64,000 nt of DNA. It comes from Ectobius pallidus (Eukaryota > Arthropoda > Insecta > Blattodea > Ectobiidae). Location of the stretch: NCBI GenBank assembly GCA_964059195.1, contig CAXKWD010000006.1:174652825-174716824 (forward strand), written 5' to 3'. Under the pieces are notes generated by a model. That model ran no database searches. It had not been told where the DNA came from and saw only the letters and a list, made by a program, of their open reading frames with translations. A program made the translations under genes and the position numbers. Of this stretch, positions 24,301-32,502 are shown piece after piece (within the stretch, counting starts at the first letter, position 1; each line of letters begins with the position of its first letter).

Positions 24301-27300
24301 CTGCAAATATGCCCTTAAAAATGACTAAATATGATCCAAAAACCTTAAATATGACCCAATAAAATAACTTAAAAAATATATATTCAAATTTAAAATTTTG
24401 AAGACACTAAATTCTTACATCACATGAATTCAATCAGATAATAACTTTTTAACAATTTTACAGGTGATTTACAGTTTTACTTGTAAAGAACTTCTAATCT
24501 TTTAATATTTCCAGATACCACTGCAAATGTGTTAAAACATGTCTGTTGGAAGTTGTTAAGGACAAGGAGGAAGAGGTAATTGTGTTATTACTTGTTATTG
24601 TCCCTTCACATTTCAGTTACGGTAAAACCAAAATATTCTTGACTCTTTTTTGGAAAAAATTTAAGTCGACAATTTATTGCACATGCTGTATAATTGTGCT
24701 CTTTTACCGAATTTATAACTGAAATATGACGTTAAATTACAAATATGACCAAGACCATGAAAACGACCAAAATATGACTTTATATGCAAAATAAGAACAT
24801 TCCGATTAGGATAACAAAATGTGCAATTCATGTTTAATTTGTCATGGCGGCGAGAATGGAGGTCAGGATAAAAATATGACATGTCATAAACATCCGAACA
24901 TTAGTAATGAGGCTCATTATCTTTCTGGTTGGTTTTAATTCGATTTTTAACACTGAATTTGAATATTCGGAACACTACAGAAATATTATAAACAAACAAA
25001 CAAACAGATAAGTCAGGTTTAGCTACCCATTTCTGAGAAGAAGGCCCTGAAATCGGAGATGATGTAGCACATCTGAAACAGGTTCAAAAGTCACTGGAGT
25101 TTGTGATGTGGGAGAAAGTATTTATTCAAAAGAACTGCCATACACTCCTAAACTTTGACACCTCAGTGGGCATCCAGGGAACTTTGATCAACAAGTTCAT
25201 CCACCCGCCACCAGATGGACAGTCGGAATCAGCTGACGATGAAGGGGATACCCATTGAAATGATCATTCTGGGTAAATATACCTAATAGTGAAGTTAGTG
25301 TGCATATTTCCGTACTCAATCTTTCTACAGCTTTCAAAATAAATTTCCCATGACTTTCCATGACCAGAAACTTACATTTCCCCGACCACAAGAATCAATG
25401 TTTTCAAGGTTCTTCAGGGGCGTATTCAGAGGGGGGGCTGAGGGGGCTACAGCCCCCCCCCCCCAAAATGTAAAGTAATGCTAATATGTTGCACATAAGA
25501 ACATTTTAATTTGACAAATAGGTCTAGTAGACAGTTTAATTGCACATCCTGACAAAATTCAGCCTAACATCAAATTTTTACCTGAAATTTGTGAAATATG
25601 CTCCGGAAAAGTGAGGTATGCTCTATTATTTAAGTAAATTTAATACTGTACTAGACGTTCTTTTGTTGGCTGAATTACATCACGAATTTTAAAAGATAGT
25701 ATAAGTCTTATGAAATACATAATAAAAATTAAAATAAAACAAGGTTAAGTTATTGCAATAAATTTTAGTAAATTGAAAAATAATGAATATAACTTTGCTT
25801 TAATATTATATAATCGGTTACAAAAAAATATAGTCTATTTACTATCAACAAATTTTATAGTCTGTTTCCAAAACATTCACTTAGCCAAATAGCTTTTTCT
25901 TTTAAATTATCAGAGATATGTACAATATTTGACATCTCTCATAATATGCTGTTATAAATGTCACAAATTGGTTAAATATGCACAAATATTTTAATATTGA
26001 GCAAATATGATGCATCATTGCAAAACTAACAAAATATGAAAAATTAAACCATCAATTTTTTAATATTTCTTTGACACCTTGTAATAATTTGCATTATTAA
26101 AAATATGATTTTCATTAATTTCCGGGCCCTAGTGATAACAGTGTTAGACTTATATAGCCCCTCCCGAAAAAATATCTTGGATACGTCCCTGACGTTCTTT
26201 ATAAACAAAACAAAAAAAAATCCAGCCTCCTCCATCCCAACAACAAAAATAAGAAATGATTAGCTCAAGTACTGAAAAGAAAATTGCTTACAGTCTGGGA
26301 TACAGCAAAACACATGCGCCTCACATTTCCATCACTGGGGCTAGTTAATTTCCCTGGCTAGTTTTTACACATTGACCGCTGGCGTGGTCATGTGGTTAGT
26401 GTCGCTGACTACAGATCCATCAGTCCAGGTTCGATCTCCGGTACCTCCTCGGATTTTTCTGAGGTAGGGAGGCCTGGCAGTAGTGCACTCAGCCTCGTGA
26501 TTCAAAATTGAGGAGCTACTTGATAGAGAAGTAGCGGCTCCAGTCATGGAAACCACCATGCTGACCACATGTCCCCCAATCCTGCCGTCTGCCTATGGTA
26601 GTTGATGCAGCGGTCAGGTGGTAGGCCTTGTCCCTTCTTGGATGTTAGCACCACGGAGTTAGTTTTTACACATTTCTCTCACTTTTTTCTTTACTTTACA
26701 AAATTCCCTGACTTTCCCTGATCGATTTCAATGTCCCTGACTTTCCCTGACTTTACAGAATGTGAACATACAATAAAGACGTTTTTTAAGTTATTTCAAA
26801 ACCAGTGATAAAAGTTAAAAGTTAAAAACACACAACGTTTCGACTCTACCCTTGAGTCTTCCTCAAGTGACACATCATTCTACTGCTCATAAGGAAGACT
26901 GAGTTTCATCATGGTAACTTGTTTGTCCACCATCGGTAAAAACACTGTTCCTAAAATATCTGTTTTTCCATTCCTTTGGAATATCAAATATTGCCTCCTT
27001 TATGCATTCCACTGGCAACTGTGGAATTTTTAACATTGGATTTTCCCTTCTCAGTCTCCTCATTACATCCATCTACTCTTCCCCTACATCCTCATCACAT
27101 CTATTCAAACACACCCCCTGGGTGCCGATTATACTCCATGCCTCATAGACCTTTCTCTTTATGCAATCATACTCAATCTTTAAAATATTTACATCACTAA
27201 TGTTATGTTTGTTTTCTGTAATACTAGCAGGTACCCACAGCTTCACCCACAAAAATTAAAAATTAAGAGTATAATAATTATTAAAGCATTATATTTATTA

Positions 27301-29189
27301 ACACTTGCACTCGAATCATTCATAAACTGAACCATTAATAATAATTATTAAAACAGCAAAAATTCCGGCTTTAGAGTAGCCTACATTCCACGATTAGAAA
27401 GCGCCGCCTGGGAAAACGATCTCAGATTCGATTATGCAGTTCCAAAGCTAACTGTGAACACTGATAATACCACTGCCTTCTATACTGTATTACTCGCGTG
27501 TAATTCTCGAGACGGCGGTGGATAATATTTATCATTTCTCAACTGTTTGTTGACAGATGAATATGATGTGAATTTTATTTGATAAATTCAGTGTAATTTT
27601 CAGAAATTATTGAATTTTTCAAGGGAAGGGGTGGTTTGTTTGGATTTTTATTGTCCGCGATACTTTTAGGGTTAAACTATCAACTGTTGCCCGCGGCTTC
27701 GCCCGCTATTATTAATTGACTCCAGGATTTTTAAGAAACTTACACTGGCAGTTTATTAAAAATGTTTGTGGTTCAGAGCTATGAAATTGTAAGTAAAAAT
27801 AAAATTAGAATATTTGTTCATTGCGTTCATTTCACTTAGGCCTTGTATAATAAAGAAACGGTTTTCCTAATTTTGCACTCTTCATGAAAGTTTACACTGC
27901 CAGAGACGAACATCGCCGAGTATACCCAATGTCTCACAAAGTGAGGGAGTGAGTGAGCATGCTATTTAGGGCCGTTGAATTGTATAAGAGTAGATGTTGG
28001 CTGAGTCCAGTAGAGCATTTACCACTACTTGCATCCCTTACATGCTCAGGGATGCTTTATAGAATGTGGACACCTTGAGACTGCCATCCCTGTTGAAGTT
28101 TCGCCCTTGGATCTGTTTTGTGGACTTGTCTGGGTAATATAGCCTGATGCATCTGCGCTGTTTATTGCGTCTTCCCTCTACTGTGCGGCCCATCACACAA
28201 GTCACTCATAAGGCTTTTTACAAGTTGAACACGCGACAATAATTTTTGCTCAATGTGCACACCAAAAGAGGGACACCATTTTCAACATATACTTGAAGAT
28301 AATTTCTTGTATTCAAAATAAATTTATAAAATATGCATACTGCAAACAAGCATGTTCTTCGCCCGCGATTATTTACTCAACTGCTAGATGTTTTATTTAA
28401 ATAATTTATTTAACAGAAAAATAATTAAAACATATTTATTAACCCTTACATCTTTTTACATCAATTGCAGGAATTATATAATTTTATTCTTAATTATATC
28501 GTTTTTCTATAACAAATACAAATAATTCTGTAAGGGCATAAAGATTCAAAATGAAATGATTAAAACATACCACAGACTCATGAACCTTACCCAATCGCAC
28601 ATAAACAATTAAAACAATTGATAATTAAAAACTAAAGTCAAGGCTCTTATGTAAATTTCACGATTTAAGTGCGCCACCCATGGGAAAAAAAGACCTCAGA
28701 TTTGAGTTCCCTAGCCCAAAAAACCCCGCAGAGCGAACTTCGTCCAAGCCATTCAAGGCTTTTTTTTTTCCTTGTTGCTATGGCAATTAATCTCTTAGCT
28801 CCAACATGAATACACAATAATCTGCTCACCGTGTAGAGCGTGGATGTAAAAGGGACACAAGTGACGATAACCAGCAAGTCCCCTAGCGCCAGACTAAAGA
28901 TGTATGTGTTGGGGACGTTCCTCATGGTCCTGTGGCGTAGGAAGATGAGTATGAGCGTGCCATTCCCTAGCACCCCAACCACAAAGATGAGTGCGAACAG
29001 GACGGGCACGATGTATGTCTCAGGACGCTTGTTGTAGGGGACGTACTCAGTATCGGACTCCTGCAAGCTCGCTCCGTCTTCATGAGTGCTGTCATTACAG
29101 TCATCACCACTTGAGGCATTCCAGTAGAACAGGCTGGCATTGCAGGCTTCCAGGCCTTCCAGGTAAAGGTAGTTCGTGCCAGGCAACAT
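15154..29189 (-). CDS. CCHaR: CCHamide-type neuropeptide receptor (class A GPCR), four coding exons
   Basis: Joining 28830-29189, 22869-23150, 18574-18983 and 15154-15364 (minus) gives a continuous 420-residue protein with GT-AG introns. It is a plasma-membrane rhodopsin-family GPCR of the insect CCHamide/vertebrate bombesin-receptor group, expected to bind amidated CCHamide peptide and signal through G proteins. The extracellular N-terminus (1-58) has N-glycosylation sites (NAS 17, NAS 24, NDS 32). TM1 with GNGT lies at about 60-83 and TM2 with LALGDLLVI at about 98-118. Cys131 and Cys216 are the conserved TM3/ECL2 pair. ERY (155-157) replaces DRY. CFLPYH (296-301) marks TM6 and NPIALY (339-344) TM7. 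The tail has the Cys cluster YLFCCC after TM7, a likely palmitoylation site. Introns of about 5.7, 3.9 and 3.2 kb are full of transposons. Whether it is receptor 1 or 2 is not decided. Confidence 0.92.
16153..16591. mobile_element. Non-autonomous hAT element with TAGGGCTG termini
   Basis: Ends TAGGGCTG/CAGCCCTA are flanked by the exact 8-bp duplication GTTACGAT (16145-16152, 16592-16599). Both subterminal regions are dense in the palindrome ATTAATCGAT/TTAATCGATT. No coding sequence. It lies in intron 3 of the receptor gene. Confidence 0.9.
16655..17745 (+). pseudogene. Decayed Tc1/IS630-like transposase, split by a SINE
   Basis: Broken plus-strand frames contain pieces of a common insect transposase. 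An N-terminal block (FVLETHLNNGESVIETQQSFRR) comes first, then a KKKPTGRLRTV linker (about 16,837-16,870) and an RRMLHLELHFQPYKM block (about 16,974-17,018). After an interruption come LMSDEAEFQLSGYV (about 17,520-17,560) and FCYWAP. Multiple frameshifts and stops remove function. The tRNA-like palindromic repeat at about 17,058-17,463 sits inside, flanked by a duplicated CATGATCTCCAAA. Assignment to Tc1/IS630 is by motif resemblance only. Confidence 0.6.
17116..17467. repeat. Palindromic SINE-like repeat with a tRNA-like unit in each arm
   Basis: Two arms of about 150 bp are reverse complements (outer ends CATGATAATA.TA). Each contains a tRNA-like unit with box A (TTAGCTCAGTTGGTAGAGC) and box B (GGTTCAAATCCC in the right arm, GGATTCAAATCCC in the left). 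The left unit, read on the minus strand, can pair its acceptor CTCTGGC with GTCAGAG. Anticodon arms are irregular, so neither is called a working tRNA. The segment with ~60 bp of left flank is bounded by CATGATCTCCAAA (17045-17057 and 17464-17476), like a retroposon target-site duplication. Confidence 0.75.
17875..18530 (+). mobile_element. RTE-like LINE 3' end with GTAA tail
   Basis: Encodes FEQVEKFKYLGAIITD, then a KIYKTIILPVVLYGCETW block. After frameshifts and stops come GKRPVGRPRHRWEDKIR and WMELAQNTVEWRAQVSAAMN, ending at about 18,460. The order matches the C-terminal part of RTE-type reverse transcriptase proteins. It finishes in a short GTAA/AAGT repeat (18,511-18,529), a typical 3' tail. 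It is 5'-truncated and mutated. It ends about 45 bp from receptor exon 3, in intron 3. Confidence 0.8.
18574..18983 (-). CDS. CCHaR: CCHamide-type receptor, coding exon 3 (residues 215-351)
   Basis: Starts after TTTGCAG with VCYPYPEEL, so the ECL2 cysteine (C216) is the second codon. It encodes TM5, ICL3, TM6 and TM7 and stops in GTF before donor GTATGT, leaving two bases (AG) of an Arg codon completed by exon 4. ICL3 is basic (KARKK), as expected for G-protein coupling. Confidence 0.95.
19705..19745 (+). ncRNA. Hammerhead-ribozyme-like core (candidate)
   Basis: CTGAGGA at 19709-19715 fits the CUGANGA core. GGCC (19717-19720) can pair with GGCC (19734-19737), forming stem II with a 13-nt loop, and GAAA follows at once (19738-19741). 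Minimal hammerheads with this layout are known from Penelope-like and other retroelements. Stem I, stem III and the cleavage-site UH were not established, so activity is not claimed. Confidence 0.35.
19916..19953. repeat. (ACTC)n microsatellite
   Basis: About nine CACT/ACTC units at the start of the second copy of the local repeat; a shorter run (near 19,175-19,188) is at the same place in the first copy. Confidence 0.9.
20930..22035. repeat. Partial copy C of the long unclassified repeat
   Basis: Resembles about 6,040-6,500 of copy A and about 9,700-10,160 of copy B: 'ttagt.ataagaatg', 'ctaataattagtttt', 'atttcaaatgcatt', 'acccaatacta', 'gagcagattc'. It is interrupted by a 619-bp Tc1/mariner element at a TA dinucleotide, so the repeat was in place first. 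Confidence 0.75.
21118..21736 (+). mobile_element. Internally deleted Tc1/mariner element with CACTGACCGGC termini
   Basis: Starts CACTGACCGGCAAAAA and ends TTTTTGCCGGTCAGTG, a perfect terminal inverted repeat, flanked by TA on both sides (21116-21117, 21737-21738), the Tc1/mariner target signature. A 48-codon frame at 21466-21612 starts MPLSPENFAKAVALIDDG and continues into RSLRYAPATLGSPFTTVQE. This resembles the N-terminal helix-turn-helix of a transposase and then breaks off, so the DDE domain is deleted and the element is non-autonomous. It lies in intron 2 of the receptor gene. Confidence 0.93.
22155..22400 (+). repeat. Single copy of the 'aaatcggttgaccggtac' repeat
   Basis: Matches the leader and first unit of the tandem array at 37,466-38,312 and a remnant at 54,229-54,420: 'agtgccagaatggtacttt', 'tgtccgtgtgtctgtac', 'aaatacgcttta', 'gaccaaatcggttgaccggt'. 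Non-coding; in intron 2 of the receptor gene. Confidence 0.8.
22869..23150 (-). CDS. CCHaR: CCHamide-type receptor, coding exon 2 (residues 121-214)
   Basis: Begins after TTTCTAG with LESWPYGEL, continues through TM3 (C131, ERY 155-157), ICL2 and TM4, and ends ...NKTIQ before donor GTGTGT. Both junctions are phase 0. It is 282 bp (94 codons). The downstream open frame past 22869 is intron. Confidence 0.93.
23431..24181 (-). mobile_element. Internally deleted Tc1/mariner element with CAGTCGGTC termini
   Basis: Inverted termini CAGTCGGTCAAATGAAAAAC and, from the right end, CAGTCGGTCAAATAAAAAAC are flanked by TA (23429-23430, 24182-24183). On the minus strand 23743-24024 encodes 93 residues with a transposase-like helix-turn-helix: VVRAVIDLHFSTSEAARRF followed by RKRGSGRARIS, a basic hinge typical of the second DNA-binding part. 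The catalytic domain is missing. It abuts the left arm of the larger inverted repeat. Confidence 0.9.
24259..24903. mobile_element. Degenerate non-autonomous hAT-like element
   Basis: Ends TAGGGTTCGGATGTTTATGA and, from the right, TAATGTTCGGATGTTTATGA are flanked by similar octamers GTAACGAT and GTAATGAG (6 of 8 identical). Subterminal regions are rich in 'aaatatgacc' motifs, a common hAT feature. No coding sequence. Imperfect termini and flanks suggest an old insertion. Confidence 0.65.
25415..26191. mobile_element. Non-autonomous hAT-like element with CAGGG(G/A)CGTAT termini
   Basis: Left end CAGGGGCGTATTCAGA and right end (reversed) CAGGGACGTATCCAAGA are flanked by AGGTTCTT and ACGTTCTT (7 of 8 identical). 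A C-run (25453-25464) and AT-rich interior follow. The minus-strand frame at 26044-26235 shows no family resemblance and is not called. Confidence 0.75.
26370..26660 (+). repeat. tRNA-derived SINE
   Basis: The head has box A (TGGTCATGTGGTTAGTG) and box B (GGTTCGATCTCC) at tRNA spacing, followed by a non-tRNA body containing 'gtcagcatg' and 'gatgcagcggtcaggtggta' in reverse or direct form. The body has a reverse-orientation relative at 52,393-52,530, so it is a dispersed family. It lies in intron 1 of the receptor gene. Confidence 0.7.
26836..26868 (-). ncRNA. Hammerhead-ribozyme-like core (candidate, minus strand)
   Basis: On the minus strand TTGAGGA (one change from CUGANGA) is followed by GACTC, a 7-nt loop, GAGTC and then GAAA, the order of a hammerhead core with 5-bp stem II. 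The GAAACGTTGTG continuation resembles ends of Penelope-like elements as I recall them. First core base altered and outer stems not established. Confidence 0.3.
26887..27190 (-). pseudogene. Unrecognised coding-like remnant
   Basis: One minus-strand frame reads IEYDCIKRKVYEAWSIIGTQ, then CDEDVGEE, a stop, then MDVMRRLRRENPMLKIPQ and EAIFDIPKEWKNRYF before a stop at 26887. Composition and continuity look protein-derived, but no family is recognised. It sits beside the hammerhead-like core, so a retroelement origin is possible. Confidence 0.35.
27215..28640. other. Intron 1 sequence with 'gcggcttcgcccgc'-type repeat
   Basis: Near 27,222-27,720 the sequence opens with 'actagcaggtacccacagcttcaccc' and closes with 'cccgcggcttcgcccgctat', the signature shared with 48,325-49,300 and 52,785-53,475. 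From 27,720 to 28,640 nothing is recognised beyond AT-rich intron DNA. Confidence 0.4.
28830..29189 (-). CDS. CCHaR: CCHamide-type receptor, coding exon 1 (residues 1-120)
   Basis: Encodes the extracellular N-terminus, TM1, ICL1 (RHRTMRNVPNTYI) and TM2, ending ...TSTLYT. The donor GTGAGC follows ACG at 28830, giving a phase-0 junction. The start codon (29187-29189) lies one base after a good acceptor: a pyrimidine/T-rich tract then TTGCAG|A-ATG. The 5' UTR is therefore probably split and its first exon lies upstream (beyond 29,190). Reading on past the donor adds only unrelated residues from the intron. Confidence 0.92.
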
Positions 29190-29250
29190 TCTGCAACATA
29201 CAACAATAATACAAATTAAGTTATATTAAACTCTTTTACTTCCTCTACCC

Positions 29251-29251
<1 letters not shown>

Positions 29252-29286
<35 letters not shown>

Positions 29287-29302
29287 CAACAATAATAATA
29301 AA
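29252..29302. repeat. AAT/AAC microsatellite
   Basis: AAT units with a short AAC interruption; its last 8 bases are the target duplicated by the adjacent hAT element. Confidence 0.9.
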
Positions 29303-30051
29303 CAGGGCCCGGATTCTAATGCCGTGTCATCTTTTTATTGATGCTGCATAGACATTGCCAACTTGTAGATAAATCCTAATCATGCCTCTAGATTATAGAA
29401 ATACATTTTTATTAGGTCTTTTTTTGTCATTTTATGCAATTTTATATTTTTAGGGCATTTCTTTCAATTTTAGGTCATTATTTTGTCATTTTCGTGTCAG
29501 TTACTTCCTTTTTTAGTTATTTTCATGTATTTACATTGAGTGTATTAACTTTTTTTTTTTCATCGCTAGCGGTGCTGTCTTTGAAGTGTTGTTTGTTTAA
29601 TGCAAGAAGGAAAAATTCGGCGTTAAGCATTGTCATGTCTCAGTCGGAAGTGAGAATCAAAGACATGCAAAGATTTTGTATTATACTACTATTGTTATTA
29701 GATTGACTTGGCACCAGAGTCTGCCACCGAGTGCAAACTACTGTTTTCCCTCAATTAAACAATATAATCCGGCAGACCACAAAAGGAAATGCCGAATTTT
29801 GACTGGCCAGTGCCTCGGTGCCAGTATAAATTTCCGCGAGAAAAGAACATTCACAACATTACAGTTATTTACAGTTTTTACAATTATGTACAAACTAATC
29901 TATAACTTTGTGTGTACAATAATACTTTTTTATAAATAAAATTTAAGTTTTTAGGTCATTTTTTATAATTATTAAGTCATTTTCTTTAAAATTTAGGGTC
30001 ATTTTATAGATCATTTTTCAAACAATTTAGGTCATCAGAATCCGGGCCCTG
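29303..30051. mobile_element. Non-autonomous hAT element with CAGGGCCCGGATTCT termini
   Basis: Perfect 15-bp termini CAGGGCCCGGATTCT and AGAATCCGGGCCCTG are flanked by the exact octamer ATAATAAA (29295-29302, 30052-30059). Subterminal 'taggtcatttt' repeats are abundant at both ends. Frames within it have no recognised domains. Confidence 0.92.
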
Positions 30052-30280
30052 ATAATAAATGTAGGAGATGCAGAGAGAAACCAGAGACCATCCAGCACAT
30101 AACAGGAGCATGCAGGACTCTGTCTCAGACTAACTATCTCCTCCGCCATAATCAAGTAGCCAACATACTCCATCAAGAAGTTTATTAACAGAAAAGCTAC
30201 CCTACTACAAATATAACCTAGAAACAGTACTGGTATCGGCAGTTTTCAAACTGTACTATGATCGCACGATTGTTACTGAC

Positions 30281-31060
30281 TATTCCACTCATATGCCGCG
30301 TGTTTGATATTGACCAATAACGTTTAGCAAATCCTCGGATATAGACCAATCAAGGCCGTTTATCTTACAATATTCTTGTAGGAATCGCGAGGATAGCATT
30401 TTATCGGGTAAAACACGCTGTTCGTTACTGAACTGTAACAGTATCGGTATTCAGTGATACTAGATTACGTCATCCATTGTCGGCTCTAAATTGAAAACAG
30501 AAATGGCAGCCTCAAGTTTGGTAATGCATCTGTTGACGAAATTGACATTATTATAAAGGAAGCTAGGCCACAAAATACCGAAAGAAATAGAAAATGCATA
30601 TGGATTCAGTTCCAAAAGTTTTGTGAGGAACGTAAGTACGAATTGACTAAAGAAACTGAAATGCAACAGATTGCTCATATATTAAAATTACGTTCTTGAA
30701 TTAAAATGTGTCTTTATTTCGTATCTTGATTTTTAGGTTAACTACGGCATTTTATCAATATACGTTGGTAGTGGTTCACTACGGTATTTTGTCAATATAC
30801 GTTGGTAGCATTGATTAGTATTCACTTATGGAGACTTCATTTATTTAGTATGCCGTGATCTGACAACTGACAGTATTAATGATTTCATTTTAAACGAACA
30901 AGAAGAAAGTAATTATTATTCATGTAATCTATTACATTTTATTCGTGAAATAGTCTTAATAAATCCAACTCGAGGTTACGAGTTTCATCAGATAAATTCG
31001 CTCCTGCTGCGCAGTCGCGAATCTATCGATAAACTCGTAACCTCTCGTGGGATTACCTAT
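30281..31060 (+). mobile_element. Possible Crypton-like element inserted in the LINE
   Basis: The insertion separates two parts of one LINE frame exactly between an Asp and a Lys codon and lacks obvious terminal inverted repeats. The frame 30502-30699 encodes about 65 residues including DEIDIIIKEARPQNTERN, IWIQFQKFCEERKYEL and EMQQIAHIL. This resembles the N-terminal core-binding region of tyrosine recombinases of Crypton or related type. A large hairpin (30972-31044) with GAGGTTACGAGTTT arms lies near its right end. The catalytic domain is not present, so it would be internally deleted. The family call is tentative. Confidence 0.45.
30972..31044. repeat. Large imperfect hairpin
   Basis: GAGGTTACGAGTTT (30972-30985) pairs with AAACTCGTAACCTC (31031-31044), and the stem continues inward through ATC.GATA.ATTCG with small mismatches to a loop of roughly 15 nt. 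Confidence 0.85.
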
Positions 31061-31511
31061 GATAAAACTGTGCACTACAATAGACTAGATATAACACTGC
31101 TAGATAAGAAGAAGATAGCATATCTGATTGACATAGCTGTCCCTAACAGCCACAACCTAAGCAGCACAATCACTGAGAAGACACAGAAATATGAGGAACT
31201 AAAGTGTGAAATTAAACGTATATGGAAGCTAAACGAAGCTCACATCCTGCCAGTAGCTATTTCAACCACGGGTATCATACCGTCAGCCTTGCTACAGAAC
31301 ATCAAAGCCTTGGGATTGGATCCGAATCTGTTTGGAACAATGCAGAAAGCTGTCATTCTGAACACTACACGTATTGCGTGCAAATTTGTAGAAGAGTGAG
31401 GATGTTTTGGCTATGGCCTGTATCTACTGCTAGCACCAGCCAAACAGCTGAGAAAATATGATGATGATGATAATAATAATAGGCCTAATAATAATGATGA
31501 TGATGATGATG

Positions 31512-31856
31512 ATGTTGCATCCCAAACTGTCAGAATGTGGTTTCAAAGAAAGCTGAAAAAAAGGTCGAAATATAGAAACCTTCAGATAGAAATAAGTCGA
31601 ATGTGGAACGTGAAAACTGTTATACCTATTATAGTTGGAGAACTGGGTACGATACAAAAAATCTGGAAAACAATCTATCACAGAAATTGAGAGAAGTACA
31701 AGTTTCCAAAATTCAAGAGATCACTCTGCTCGGAACTGCTCACATTCTGAGGAAGGTGTTATAAGGACCAGACCCGTGAAGAATCTGCTCCTGAGGAAGC
31801 TGGAGGCAACCTGGAGCAGAATCTTAAATCCAGCCTCAACGCTGTGAATCTAAAAA
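31512..31856 (+). mobile_element. Second LINE C-terminal fragment
   Basis: Fragmented frames give RKLKKRSKYRNLQIEISRMW, then VIPIIVGELGTIQK and, in another frame, LLGTAHILRKVL. This resembles the endonuclease-tail region of another R4-like or related insect LINE. Frameshifted, 5'-truncated, and followed by an AAT microsatellite (31,865-31,896). Confidence 0.6.
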
Positions 31857-32279
31857 TGTTGAAAATAATAGTAATAATAATAATAATAATAATAATCATC
31901 TTTTGAAATCTTTATAACGACCATCGCTGGTTCCACGAAAAAGTGGTTTTTATGAGGGGTGGTCTCTTAATAGGGGGAATGCATTTTTATGTCTTGAAAC
32001 TCAAAATACAATAGAATAAATATGGTACAATACAGTAGGTGTATTATGTAACACACAGTTGATTATTACTTACTTTTACAGTATAATGGGGTAATGTTTT
32101 CCAGGAAAAGAAATTATATAACAAAGTGCCAGAATGCTTTTGTTTAATCTGTTATAATTGCAATTATGATATGCAGAAAATAAGTTTAAAAAAAATTGAT
32201 TTCCAACGTAATGCATTCCAGATTAATTTATTAAGTAGGGCTTGTGGAAGAACAAAGATCTAGTTTAAAATAAATGGTG

Positions 32280-32470
32280 CAATAATGTTGCACAAACTTT
32301 CTCGCATATACGTGTTAAAACTAGCACAGAGAAAAGTAAATTATAAAGACAATTAAATTTTATTTATTACATTTTCATAAAACTAACAAGTATCTAGAAC
32401 GGAAAGCATCAGGGTTGATCTTTATGTTCAATGCTTTTACCGTGAAATAATAGTAATAATAAATAATAAT
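32280..32470. repeat. Dispersed repeat, copy 1 (copy 2 at 45,470-45,660)
   Basis: A ~190-bp segment with 'gttgcacaaactttctcgca', 'tttcataaaactaacaagta', 'cagggt.gatctttatgt' and 'gtgaaataatagtaataata', nearly identical to 45,470-45,660. Both end in an AAT-rich tail, suggesting a retroelement 3' end. Confidence 0.8.
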
Positions 32471-32502
32471 AACAATATTAATAACTTAGGGTTATAACTT
32501 AT

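Larger units (their letters stand above)
23205..25305. repeat. Inverted repeat with ~225-bp arms
   Basis: The arm at about 23,205-23,428 is the reverse complement, with scattered changes, of the arm at about 25,066-25,300. Shared text includes 'tctgaaacaggttcaaaag', 'gagaaagtatttattcaaaa', 'gacacctcagtgggca' and 'ggtaaatatacctaatagtg'. The right arm can be read as protein-like sequence (EFVMWEKVFIQKNCHTLLNF) with no recognised family. Between the arms lie a Tc1/mariner and a hAT element. Origin unknown: an old long-TIR transposon or an inverted duplication of a gene fragment. Confidence 0.7.
30060..31460 (+). mobile_element. R2/R4-like LINE C-terminal region, split by an insertion
   Basis: The 5' piece (30,060-30,280) encodes a zinc-knuckle-like CRRCREKPETIQHITGAC, then RHNQVANILHQEV, KLPYYKY and YYDRTIVTD. 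The 3' piece (31,061-31,399) resumes with DKTVHYNRLDITL, AYLIDIAVPNSHN, KCEIKRIW and LNTTRIACKF. Together they match the knuckle plus restriction-like-endonuclease (RPDI...LIDIAVP) tail of R2/R4/Dong-type LINEs. The first piece has an in-frame stop near 30,187. It ends in a GATGAT/AATAAT microsatellite. The 780-bp interruption at 30,281-31,060 is a separate element. Confidence 0.7.
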
